Origin: a bacterium
Lineage (GTDB): Bacteria; Zixibacteria; MSB-5A5; WJJR01
NCBI GenBank assembly: GCA_021813505.1
Contig: JAKAKI010000037.1
Span: forward strand, 1 to 32,834
Direction of reading: 5' to 3'
DNA: 32,834 nt
Below the pieces are notes generated by a model, which did not search any database, was not told where the DNA came from, and saw nothing but the letters and a program-made list of their open reading frames with translations. Of this stretch, positions 15,684 through 23,268 are shown in pieces. A program made the position numbers and the translations under genes. Every line of letters begins with the position of its first letter. Within the stretch, counting starts at the first letter, position 1.

Positions 15684-16191
15684 GCGGAACGCCGGTGCCG
15701 TCAGTATCGCCGAACTGATGATCGTCCTGGCGATCAGCTCGATTCTGCTTGTCGCTGTGATGCAAGGGCAGGCGTTCGTGACCCGTCTGGCCCAGCGTTT
15801 CATGGACGGTGCCGCCCTTGAGACGGAATCTCGCCTAGTTCTCCAGACGGTCCGCGCGGACATCTCAGAGAGCGAAAGTTTGACGGACCTTGCAGGGACG
15901 CACTGGAGGCTACAGACCTGGCCGGGAGGAACGATTCAATACCGGTTTGCTGATTCGACCGTCTGGCGCGATTCGACACGGATAGTGAAAGAGCGATTCA
16001 CGGTTCGCGAGTTCAAGCTTGAATTGGATACTAGTCTCATTTCATCCAACGGACAGAGTGAAGGAGGTGACGGGTCGAAACACGCATCAATCTGCGCGCG
16101 GATTAGAGTGAAGATCACTATGGCGCACAAGGGGCGGCGCTTGGATTTCGACAATCTCTTCCCCCTATTCAGGCGGGCACCAGGCACCTGA
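15643..16191 (+). CDS. Minor pseudopilin, GspJ/PilW-like, with non-canonical cleavage site
   Basis: 182 residues from ATG 15643, overlapping the previous gene by 41 bases. The N-terminal helix AVSIAELMIVLAISSILLVAVMQG is that of a type IV pilin-like protein, and the body (ALETESRLVLQTVRADISESE, WPGGTIQYRFAD) resembles GspJ. The expected Glu+5 follows if cleavage is between Ala32 and Val33 of the upstream-extended frame, giving Ala rather than the near-invariant Gly at -1. A Gly stands one residue earlier, which would put Glu at +6. Either way the signal departs from the rule. Confidence 0.75.
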   Translation: MPRYGLEPTAHLNRRNAGAVSIAELMIVLAISSILLVAVMQGQAFVTRLAQRFMDGAALETESRLVLQTVRADISESESLTDLAGTHWRLQTWPGGTIQYRFADSTVWRDSTRIVKERFTVREFKLELDTSLISSNGQSEGGDGSKHASICARIRVKITMAHKGRRLDFDNLFPLFRRAPGT

Positions 16192-16222
16192 TTTTCAAAC
16201 CGGAGGTCAGAAGGAGGCAGTT

Positions 16223-16672
16223 GTGAGATGGTTGAAACACACCCGTGAATGGTGGACGAATACGAGCGGATTCACTCTGGTGGAAATCCTCATCGTCATT
16301 GTCATCATCGGCATCTTGATTGGGCTGGCCACACCCAAGTTCATGCATGCCGCCACCAAGGCCAAGCAGGTGGAAGCCAAACAGATGCTCCAGCAAATCT
16401 ATTCGCTGGAGCGGTCCTATCGCATCGAGAACGACGAGTACTGGATTCCATCCGATGGGGCTGTCGCCAGCAAAGAGAAACCAGATGCCTTCGCCGAACT
16501 CGGCTTTGAGTTGACCTCGCAGACCCGCTATGAGTACTCGATCAGCGGAGATCGTGACCGATTTGTGGCGCGTGCGCTCGCGCGCAATCTCGACGATGAC
16601 GAGACCCCCGATGAGTGGACAATCGACCAGACGGGAGAATTGAAAGCGATCTCCAATGACGCGACCCGCTGA
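16223..16672 (+). CDS. gspG: Major pseudopilin / type IV pilin-like protein (GspG position)
   Basis: 149 residues from GTG 16223, with the strongest ribosome site of the operon (AAGGAGG at 16211-16217, five bases upstream). This suits the most abundant subunit. The class III signal is 15 residues ending SG, then FTLVEILIVIVIIGILIGLATPKF with Glu+5. The helix-rich start continues (AKQVEAKQMLQQIYSLERSYRIENDEYW). The C-terminal domain (SISGDRDRFVARALARNLDDDETPDEWTI) lacks a clear copy of the GspG calcium-loop pattern and could equally be a short pilin. Last gene of the operon; no clear terminator was found in the 144 bases before the convergent gene. Confidence 0.8.
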   Translation: MRWLKHTREWWTNTSGFTLVEILIVIVIIGILIGLATPKFMHAATKAKQVEAKQMLQQIYSLERSYRIENDEYWIPSDGAVASKEKPDAFAELGFELTSQTRYEYSISGDRDRFVARALARNLDDDETPDEWTIDQTGELKAISNDATR

Positions 16673-16816
16673 ACGCGCAAGAACGATGTCATGCGGTTGG
16701 GCCGCAAGCGTCACGGACAGCTGGCTTGCCCGCCAGAGTGATGATGCTCCCTCTCTGACGCGCACTGCGAGTGAGACCTGATCTCTCGCATGACCCTACT
16801 CAACGGCGGTGCCAAA

Positions 16817-18025
16817 TCAGCCACCGATCTGGCTTAAGACGTCAAACATCGGCAAGTAAAGGGCGATCAGAATGGCCGCGACGATGATCCCCATCACAAC
16901 CACCAGCGCCGGCTCAATCACGGCCGTTATCACCGTGACAGCCGCGTCTGCCTCGGCCTCATAGAGATCCGCCAGCCTGCCGAACATCCGTCCCAAGTTG
17001 GCAGACTCTTCCCCCGTTGAAAGCATCTGGCTCGCCAGCGGTGGAATCTGCCGGACTCCAGCCAACGGTTCCGAGAGCGGTTTCCCTGACTCGACCGCAT
17101 CGGCAGCGTCGAGGAACACGCATTCTATGGCAACATTTCCTGCCGTCTTCGCCGCTGTGCGAAGGCCCGGCAGCAAGGGTACACCGTTTTCCAGCAGTGT
17201 TGCCGCCGTTCGGGACACGCGCGCGACCGAGACTTTGCCCAGAATATCGCCGAGGAGAGGCAATCGCAAACCCCACTGAGCAAAGCGCAGCCGCCAGCCG
17301 GGCCGGCGCTTGGCGGCCCCATACCCGAGCGCAACCGCAGCCGCCAGAACCGGGATCACCCACCACCAGATCCTGGCTGATGAGGACAGACTGAGGAGAA
17401 TCCGGGTTGGGCGAGGCAAATCGGCGCCAAGATTGGCGAACATCTGGGCAAAGACCGGGACGACATGAGCGAGCATGATCCAGACCACGGCAACTGCGAT
17501 AATCGAGACCACCGCGGGATAAACGAGGGCGCCGCGGACCTTGCGGTTGACCGCCTCCCATTTCTCACGGAAGCCGGCAATCCGATCCAGCACTTCCGCC
17601 AGCGTGCCGCCCGATTCCGCGGCGGCAATCATCGGTATCGCAACACCGGCGAAAATTCCGCCGCTGGCGGACAGCGCCTGCGCCAGAGACGATCCTGTTC
17701 GCACCCTCTCCGCGATATCCGTCAGAGTGCGTGCCCACGCCCGCCCCTGGGCACGCTGTGCCAACCCATCGAGTGCCTTGGACAAAGGCACGCCCGCACC
17801 AACCAAAGTTGCCAGGTGCCGGAAGAAACGGGTGATCGCCATGTCGTACCCATGCCGCAAGGACAGCCGCGACCACGTGCCCCCTGTGGGAACGGGCCGT
17901 GCCTCGATTAGCAGTACACCTTCAATCCGTAGTTGCGCACAGAGTGCCTCCGAATCCAGCGCCCTGGCTATCCCCGACACGGGCTGGCCGGAGAACGTCG
18001 TACCTTCGTAGGTGAACCTTGTCAT
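16817..18025 (-). CDS. gspF: Inner-membrane platform protein GspF/PilC
   Basis: 402 residues from ATG 18025; a TTG 33 bases upstream is an alternative, and neither has a clear ribosome site. It anchors the ATPase and feeds pseudopilins into the growing fibre. Two T2SF domains are seen at about 64-187 and 267-389 (FFRHLATLVGAGVPLSKALDGL, then AAAESGGTLAEVLDRI; STGEESANLGRMFGRLAD). Three membrane helices are visible, the last being the family hallmark EPALVVVMGIIVAAILIALYLPMF. It is encoded convergent to the rest of the machine rather than next to gspE, with its own candidate promoter, so its dose is set separately. Confidence 0.9.
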   Translation of the reverse strand: MTRFTYEGTTFSGQPVSGIARALDSEALCAQLRIEGVLLIEARPVPTGGTWSRLSLRHGYDMAITRFFRHLATLVGAGVPLSKALDGLAQRAQGRAWARTLTDIAERVRTGSSLAQALSASGGIFAGVAIPMIAAAESGGTLAEVLDRIAGFREKWEAVNRKVRGALVYPAVVSIIAVAVVWIMLAHVVPVFAQMFANLGADLPRPTRILLSLSSSARIWWWVIPVLAAAVALGYGAAKRRPGWRLRFAQWGLRLPLLGDILGKVSVARVSRTAATLLENGVPLLPGLRTAAKTAGNVAIECVFLDAADAVESGKPLSEPLAGVRQIPPLASQMLSTGEESANLGRMFGRLADLYEAEADAAVTVITAVIEPALVVVMGIIVAAILIALYLPMFDVLSQIGG

Positions 18026-18150
18026 AGTCTGTGCATTAGCAGGACAAGTCGGACGCAAGTACCACCCAAGCTACTAAGTATGAGGCTAGACGGCAACCGC
18101 TTTAGAATACAGGATCCGCGACGCCAAGGCCATCCCACTGAACAGTTGAT

Positions 18151-18180
18151 AGAGTATCGATGCAAGGAGGGGGATGTCAA
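18151..18180 (-). promoter_or_regulatory. Candidate sigma-70-type promoter for gspF
   Basis: On the minus strand: TTGACA (18180-18175), 18-base spacer, TACTCT (18156-18151). It would give a leader of about 120 bases before the gspF ATG. The -35 is a perfect consensus match. Confidence 0.45.
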
Positions 18181-18785
18181 CTCAGACCGGCGACTAGATC
18201 GTCACCGATTCCCAGTCTAGCGGATGCAGTTTCGCTCCCGTGAGTCTGTAAGCGGAACACTCTGCCCCACGCCGTCACAAGAAGCCCACAAAGAACGAGG
18301 AGTTCCTCCCTCACAAAGGAACTCCTCACACCGCACCCGTCAGCGCCCCTACACCGCTTGTTAGCTGACGGCTCCGCTCCCGGAGCCGTCGTACTGTTGT
18401 ATCAAAGACTGTGCCAAAAGGTCTCTGTGCCGGAGGTTGCTCCTATTGTATTGTCAATTAACAGGTTAGAAAATCGCGTGCGGATGCGCACAGGGGCGAC
18501 TGATCGAGACCTTCGCATATCCTGCGTGGGCGAGGAATTCAAACCTCTTTTGTCGCAGATTACAACGTTGTTGCTCAATGGGTTACGCAGGGCGCAGGGG
18601 CTGCGGGCGTTCGGCGCAGTTCCCACTATCCTGCTGGCCGTCACGACACTAACGGGATAGAAGGTGTCAAGACTTGGTTCCTTCGGGGCGAAACGGCTTG
18701 ATCGGCCAAATGCAGGGCGTCTAACTTCGAAACCGGTGCCGCCCAGCGGCAGAACTGGCCAACTTCCCACCACTCAGGAGGAGCG
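18181..18785. other. ~600-base intergenic region with overlapping stem-loops
   Basis: No supported gene. 18297-18327 forms a perfect 10-bp hairpin GAGGAGTTCC / GGAACTCCTC. 18337-18371 can pair CCGTCAGC with GCTGACGG, while 18367-18390 can pair GACGGCTCCG with CGGAGCCGTC. The last two share bases 18367-18371 and so exclude each other. None is followed by a U-run. An ordinary leader with AGGAGGAG at 18776-18783 precedes the thiolase ATG. Confidence 0.5.
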
Positions 18786-19967
18786 ATGTCGAAGAACGTT
18801 GTGATTTGTGAGGGAGCAAGAACTCCATTCGGCGAATTTTGCCAATCGCTGCGGGACATTTCTGCGATCGATTTGGGCGTCATCGCCGCCAAAGCGGCCA
18901 TGAAGCGCGCCGGTGTCGCTCCGGAGAAAGTCGATCACGTGGTGATGGGAAACGCGATGCAGACGTCGGCGGATGCTCTCTACGGCGCCCGGCACGTGGG
19001 ACTGAAGTCGGGAGTGCCGATTGCCAGTCCGGCACTGACGGTCAATCGAATCTGCGGCTCGGGGCTGCAGGCGATTGTCAACGGCGCACAGTTTATCCAG
19101 CTCGGTGAGGCCGACATTGTCCTGGCGGGTGGAATGGAGAACATGTCGCAGTCGCCGCATGTCATCCGGGGCGCGCGGTGGGGGCTGCCACTCGGACAGG
19201 GAAAGATGGAAGACGCGCTTTGGGCAGCATTGACTGACCCATACTGCGAGCTCAACATGGCACTGACCGCCGAGAAGGTCGCCGAGAAGTTCAGCGTCAC
19301 CCGGCAGGACATGGACGAATTCGCGCACCGTTCGTTCGCCGCGGCGCTGAATGCCAAGAATAAGGGGTGGTTGAAAGAAGAGATCGAGCCGATCGAGTTG
19401 CCTGCCAAGAAGGGGGAAACGAAGATTCTCGACTACGATGAACACATCCGGGAAACGTCGATGGAGCAACTGGCGAAACTTCGGGCGGTGTTCAAGAAAG
19501 ACGGCGGCGTGACCGCAGGGAATGCCTCCGGTATCAACGACGGGGCGTGCGCGGTGGTGATCGCTTCTGATGAGGCCGCCTCCAAGAACGGACTCAAGGT
19601 GCTGGGGCGGCTGGTATCATATGGGATCGCTGGAGTTCCGCCTGATGTAATGGGACTGGGACCGGTCGATTCGATTAAGCAGGCGCTGGCGAAAGCCAAG
19701 CTGGAGTTGAAGGACATCGATCTGGTTGAGATCAATGAGGCGTTCGCCGGGCAATATCTGGGCTGCGAGCGGGCGCTGGGGCTGCCGCGCGAGAAAGCCA
19801 ATGTCAACGGTGGCGCGATTGCGATAGGACATCCACTGGGTGCGTCGGGTGCGCGGTTGACGCTGACCGTTTTGCACGAGATGCGCCGCCGCCAGGTTCG
19901 CTATGGTTGCGCGTCGTTATGCATCGGCGGCGGGCAGGGAATCGCGGCAATCTTCGAGCGGATCTGA
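18786..19967 (+). CDS. atoB: Acetyl-CoA acetyltransferase (thiolase)
   Basis: 393 residues, the usual size; the ATG follows AGGAGGAG. It catalyses the reversible thiolysis of acetoacetyl-CoA to two acetyl-CoA, or the reverse condensation, in the cytoplasm. Catalytic residues are all in place: Cys90 in NRICGSGLQ, His349 in GGAIAIGHPLGASGAR, Cys379 in CIGGGQGIA, plus the NEAFAGQ motif. These positions coincide closely with those of well-studied biosynthetic thiolases. The fused ADP-forming acyl-CoA synthetase two genes downstream could convert the acetyl-CoA to acetate with ATP gain. A broader 3-ketoacyl-CoA specificity cannot be excluded. Confidence 0.9.
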   Translation: MSKNVVICEGARTPFGEFCQSLRDISAIDLGVIAAKAAMKRAGVAPEKVDHVVMGNAMQTSADALYGARHVGLKSGVPIASPALTVNRICGSGLQAIVNGAQFIQLGEADIVLAGGMENMSQSPHVIRGARWGLPLGQGKMEDALWAALTDPYCELNMALTAEKVAEKFSVTRQDMDEFAHRSFAAALNAKNKGWLKEEIEPIELPAKKGETKILDYDEHIRETSMEQLAKLRAVFKKDGGVTAGNASGINDGACAVVIASDEAASKNGLKVLGRLVSYGIAGVPPDVMGLGPVDSIKQALAKAKLELKDIDLVEINEAFAGQYLGCERALGLPREKANVNGGAIAIGHPLGASGARLTLTVLHEMRRRQVRYGCASLCIGGGQGIAAIFERI

Positions 19968-19987
19968 CGAGAGAAAGGACGTAAGGC

Positions 19988-20698
19988 GTGAGCAACCTGG
20001 CGATCGCACTCGATGCACGGCTGCGTTCCATGGCTGATCCCGACGAGGCGGCAAAAGCCGCCAAGTATTACGATTCCAAAGGGCCATTCCTGGGAATCCG
20101 GCCGGACGTGCTGCAATTGGCCGCCACCGAGATCGGTGAAGAGTGGATCAGCAATGGAGACTGGGACGGTGGCACTGAAGCGGTAACAGCGCTTTGGGGA
20201 TATCACACACAAGAACATCGGCTGTTGGCAGTCTATCTGCTGGCGAGATCACCCAAACCGTTTACGGCAGCGATCTGGGATCAGGGGATTCGCTGGCTTG
20301 ACGAAACCGACAACTGGGAAATCGTGGATGCCATCGCCGTCGGGGTTTTGGGCGAAATGGTTGTCAGTGACCGGAAACGCATCGATGAACTAAAACTGTG
20401 GCTCAATTCCGACAACTTCTGGCGGCAACGGGCGGCGGTGATGGCGATGCTGCCGCTCAATACCGGCGGGCGGATTCACACCGCCGAGACATTCGACATG
20501 TGCCGTCCATTGATGCTCGCCACCGAGCCGCATGTCCGCACCGCGGTCGCGTGGGTGATTCGTGAAGCGGGCGCGGTGGCGCCCGACGAGACCGCGGAGT
20601 TCCTCATGCCGTACAAGTTCAAAGTGGTCAACAGCCTGCTGCGCGAGGCCGCGCGGAAGCTGCCACGGCATCTGGAGAGATCGATTGTCGGGGGATAG
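19988..20698 (+). CDS. AlkD-like DNA alkylation repair family protein (HEAT repeats)
   Basis: 236 residues from GTG 19988, 20 bases after the thiolase stop. The helical-repeat pattern and motifs match the DNA alkylation repair family (AlkC/AlkD, PF08713): HRLLAVYLLAR, then WLDETDNWEIVDAIAVGVLG, then WLNSDNFWRQRAAVMAMLPL, with IREAG and LLREAARKLP at the end. AlkD excises N3- and N7-alkylpurines using aromatic residues plus an Asp. Here Asp and Trp occur in the DNWEIVD segment, but without alignment I cannot say whether the catalytic set is complete. Many family members have no known glycosylase activity. Its place between two acyl-CoA genes is unexplained. Confidence 0.75.
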   Translation: MSNLAIALDARLRSMADPDEAAKAAKYYDSKGPFLGIRPDVLQLAATEIGEEWISNGDWDGGTEAVTALWGYHTQEHRLLAVYLLARSPKPFTAAIWDQGIRWLDETDNWEIVDAIAVGVLGEMVVSDRKRIDELKLWLNSDNFWRQRAAVMAMLPLNTGGRIHTAETFDMCRPLMLATEPHVRTAVAWVIREAGAVAPDETAEFLMPYKFKVVNSLLREAARKLPRHLERSIVGG

Positions 20699-20744
20699 GT
20701 CCTACAAGATAGATAGGACCAATAAAGAAATGAGTGGGGGAACA

Positions 20745-22862
20745 ATGAGACTCTCGGCAGGCCTGGACAAGATCTTTCGCCCCAAATCGATTGCGATTGT
20801 CGGGGCGACGGCGCGGAAGGGGACCATCGGGCGCGAGATCACGCACAACTTGATCTCGTATGGGTTCACCGGCAAAGTGTTTCCGGTCAACCCCGCGGCC
20901 GAGGTGATCCATTCGATCAAGTGCTACCCCTCGATTCTCGACATCCCCGATGAAATCGATCTGGCGATCATTGTGGTTCGCAAAGATCTGGTGCTCAATG
21001 TCATTGAAGAATGCGGGCAGAAGGGTGTCGGCGGCGTGGTCGTGATTACCTCCGGTTTCAAGGAGGTCGGGCCCGAGGGCTTGAAACGGGAACAGGCGCT
21101 GATGGAACGGGTGCGCCACTACGGTATGCGCATCATCGGGCCGAACTGCTTCGGGGTGATCAACACGCATCCTGATTTTGTGATGAACGCCACGTTCTCG
21201 CGTACGGCGCCGTTGGAGGGGAAGATCGGATTCATGTCGCAGTCGGGGGCGCTGGGTGAAGGGATTTTGAACCACGCGCGCAAGCTCGGCATCGGGTTTT
21301 CGATGTTCGCGTCGGTGGGCAACAAGGCCGACATCTCGGGCAATGCGCTCTTGGACTACTGGCGGGATGATCCGGCAACTCAGATCATTCTGTTGTATCT
21401 GGAAAGCTTCGGCGCACCGGAGACATTCACCAAGATTGCCCGCGATATCACGAAGATCAAACCGATCATCGCCGTAAAATCGGGCAAGACCACCGCCGGC
21501 GCGCGCGCCACCGCGTCACACACCGGTGCGCTTGCCGGATACGACATCGGAGTCGATGCCTTGTTTGATCAATGCGGCGTGCTGCGGGTCAACTCGATTG
21601 AAGAACTCTTCGACCTGGCCAAGGCGTTTGATCAGCAGCCGGTGCCGAAGGGGAATCGAGTGGCGATTCTCACCAACGCCGGCGGGCCGGGGATTCTCGC
21701 CACCGATGCCGCGGCGGGAATCGGGCTGGATGTCGTGCGGCTCGATCCGAAGACGATCGAAGTTCTGAAGGCGAATCTGCCACCGGAGGCGGCGACGGGG
21801 AATCCCGTGGATATGATTGCCTCGGCCACGCCGGACCAATTTGAGATGGCGCTGGACAGCCTGTCGGCCGATCAGAATGTCGACGCGTTGATTGTTGTTT
21901 TTGTGCCGCCGATCATGATCGATGAAATGGGCGTCGCCGACGCGATTATCAAGACTCGGGCGCGCACGGATAAGCCGTATCTGACCTGCTTCATGGGTCC
22001 CGGCGAAGGTTCGGCAGGGGCGGACCGACTCAAGGCCGCCGGTATCCCGGTGTACACCTTCCCCGAGGCCATCGCCAATACTTACAAGATGATGGTGAAG
22101 TACTCGTCCTGGCAGAAGAGTCCGGCCGGAACGTTCCCGCTCGCGGGACCGGGCGTCGCCGAAGTGCGGGAGTCGCTGGTGAAGATGTCGGAGGCAGGGA
22201 AGAACATGGTCCTGGGCGGGGAAGCGCTGGATGTGATCTCCAAATGCGGGATCCCGGTGGCGCCGCTCTGGGCGGCCAAGGATATGGAACAGGCGTTCAA
22301 TCTGGCGGAAGTGGTCGGCTACCCTGTTGTCCTGAAGCTGGAAGCGGAGGGACTGGTTCACAAGACCGAAATCGGCGGCGTGATACCGGATGTCCGCAAT
22401 GACACTGAGCTGCGCAAGCACTACAAGACACTGATGGGCCGCGCGGAGGAGAAGCAAATCGCCGGGGCGCGTGTCGTGGTGCAGGCGATGGTCAAGGGCG
22501 GCGTGGAGATGGTGCTCGGCATGGTGCGCGATCCCCAGTTTGGACCGCTCATCATGTGCGGGTTGGGTGGAGTGTTTGTCGAAGTGATGAAGGACGTGGC
22601 GTTCAAACTCCCGCCGCTGTCCGAGGAAGATGCACTGGAGATGCTTCAGCACTTAAAGGCCAAGCGGCTCTTGACCGGGTATCGCGGTTCCGCGAGCATG
22701 GATCTAAAACCGCTGACCGATGCTCTGTTGACTCTGTCCCGGCTGGTCGAGGATTTCCCGCTGATCAGCGAGTTGGACATCAATCCGTTTGTGGTTTGTG
22801 CCGATGGCGCGAAGTCGCGGGCCATCGATGCGCGAATCGTCTTGGACGGACGCGCCGTCTAG
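20745..22862 (+). CDS. ADP-forming acetyl/acyl-CoA synthetase, fused alpha-beta subunits
   Basis: 705 residues from ATG 20745, preceded by GTGGGGGA; an in-frame ATG at 20730 is possible but lacks a ribosome site. It converts acyl-CoA + ADP + Pi to acid + CoA + ATP. Order: CoA-binding Rossmann domain (IFRPKSIAIVGATARKGTIG, 10-29), two CoA-ligase domains (FMSQSGALGEG; AVKSGKTTAGARATASHTGA) with catalytic His259 in SHTGALAG, then an ATP-grasp/beta part from about 480 (CGIPVAPLWAAKDMEQAFNL, then LVHKTEIGGVI with the second conserved His). Archaeal enzymes split alpha and beta; bacterial versions are often fused like this one. With the thiolase it suggests substrate-level ATP formation from acetoacetyl-CoA breakdown. 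Confidence 0.88.
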   Translation: MRLSAGLDKIFRPKSIAIVGATARKGTIGREITHNLISYGFTGKVFPVNPAAEVIHSIKCYPSILDIPDEIDLAIIVVRKDLVLNVIEECGQKGVGGVVVITSGFKEVGPEGLKREQALMERVRHYGMRIIGPNCFGVINTHPDFVMNATFSRTAPLEGKIGFMSQSGALGEGILNHARKLGIGFSMFASVGNKADISGNALLDYWRDDPATQIILLYLESFGAPETFTKIARDITKIKPIIAVKSGKTTAGARATASHTGALAGYDIGVDALFDQCGVLRVNSIEELFDLAKAFDQQPVPKGNRVAILTNAGGPGILATDAAAGIGLDVVRLDPKTIEVLKANLPPEAATGNPVDMIASATPDQFEMALDSLSADQNVDALIVVFVPPIMIDEMGVADAIIKTRARTDKPYLTCFMGPGEGSAGADRLKAAGIPVYTFPEAIANTYKMMVKYSSWQKSPAGTFPLAGPGVAEVRESLVKMSEAGKNMVLGGEALDVISKCGIPVAPLWAAKDMEQAFNLAEVVGYPVVLKLEAEGLVHKTEIGGVIPDVRNDTELRKHYKTLMGRAEEKQIAGARVVVQAMVKGGVEMVLGMVRDPQFGPLIMCGLGGVFVEVMKDVAFKLPPLSEEDALEMLQHLKAKRLLTGYRGSASMDLKPLTDALLTLSRLVEDFPLISELDINPFVVCADGAKSRAIDARIVLDGRAV

Positions 22863-22885
22863 CCTGTGTGCGGAATCCAAAAACC

Positions 22886-22916
22886 AGAAGGCCCTCCGCT
22901 TTGCGGGGGGCCTTCT
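22886..22916 (+). terminator. Probable terminator of the thiolase-acyl-CoA synthetase operon
   Basis: A 13-bp stem AGAAGGCCCTCCG / CGGGGGGCCTTCT (one G-T pair) with loop CTTTG, 23 bases after the stop codon. The following U-run is weak (GCCATTTAG) but the stem is very stable. Confidence 0.7.
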
Positions 22917-22925
22917 GCCATTTAG

Positions 22926-23001
22926 GGGGAGAACAACCTCTGGATACTGCTAGTAGGGCATGTGTGAAGACACTACCTGGGCCATAGAGGGCTGTTCTCC
23001 C
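22926..23001. repeat. Long interrupted inverted repeat
   Basis: GGGAGAACAACCTCT (from 22927) pairs with AGAGGGCTGTTCTCCC (22986-23001) with one bulge. An inner GTAG...CTAC pair lies in the loop. No U-run follows. It overlaps a candidate 41-codon minus-strand reading frame. Confidence 0.45.
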
Positions 23002-23075
23002 GGGGGCTTATGGGCTTCGATTCGCTTAAGAATCTGGCCTCGAAAAATCTCCTGTAACTTCGGTCGCTGCTTCAT
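22950..23075 (-). CDS. Candidate 41-residue protein (uncertain)
   Basis: A minus-strand frame from ATG 23075 reads MKQRPKLQEIFRGQILKRIE, then AHKPPGEQPSMAQVVSSHMPY and a TAG. Composition is protein-like, but there is no clear ribosome site. An 8-bp hairpin GACATCTT / AAGATGTC (23076-23096) directly abuts the start codon. A TTG 15 bases upstream is also in frame. No homologue recognised; it may be chance or a remnant of a longer gene. Confidence 0.2.
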   Translation of the reverse strand: MKQRPKLQEIFRGQILKRIEAHKPPGEQPSMAQVVSSHMPY

Positions 23076-23268
23076 GACATCTTTGTTCAAGATGTCAACC
23101 TACTGTCCGTTAGATAACTTAAGGGGGGGCGGAGTGGCTGTCAACCCTTTTTCAGCACTTTGGTGTTAAAAAGTGACGTGGCCGCGTTGACGCCATACGG
23201 GCTCTCCCGATAAGGGATGAGCGCCGAAGGACGTCCGGAGCCTTGGCTGTAAGAGTAAGGATGACACC

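Noticed and set aside
18525-18560. TTCAAA flanked by GAGG/CCTC, suggesting a tRNA T-arm
   Set aside because: The stem cannot form five pairs around a seven-base loop and no acceptor, D or anticodon arms are present; no tRNA seen in the window.
18402-18773. 123-codon minus-strand frame and a 100-codon plus-strand frame upstream of the thiolase
   Set aside because: They overlap each other and the hairpin region, and neither has expression signals or a family match.
21516-22652. 378-codon minus-strand frame (His/Arg-rich) opposite the acyl-CoA synthetase
   Set aside because: Composition typical of antisense translation in GC-rich genes; the plus strand encodes conserved catalytic motifs.
23190-23268. 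GCCGAAGG…CCTTGGC leader before the haem protein, considered as a riboswitch
   Set aside because: It lacks the conserved blocks of c-di-GMP, cGAMP, ydaO or other riboswitch classes I know; only a short bulged hairpin is supported.
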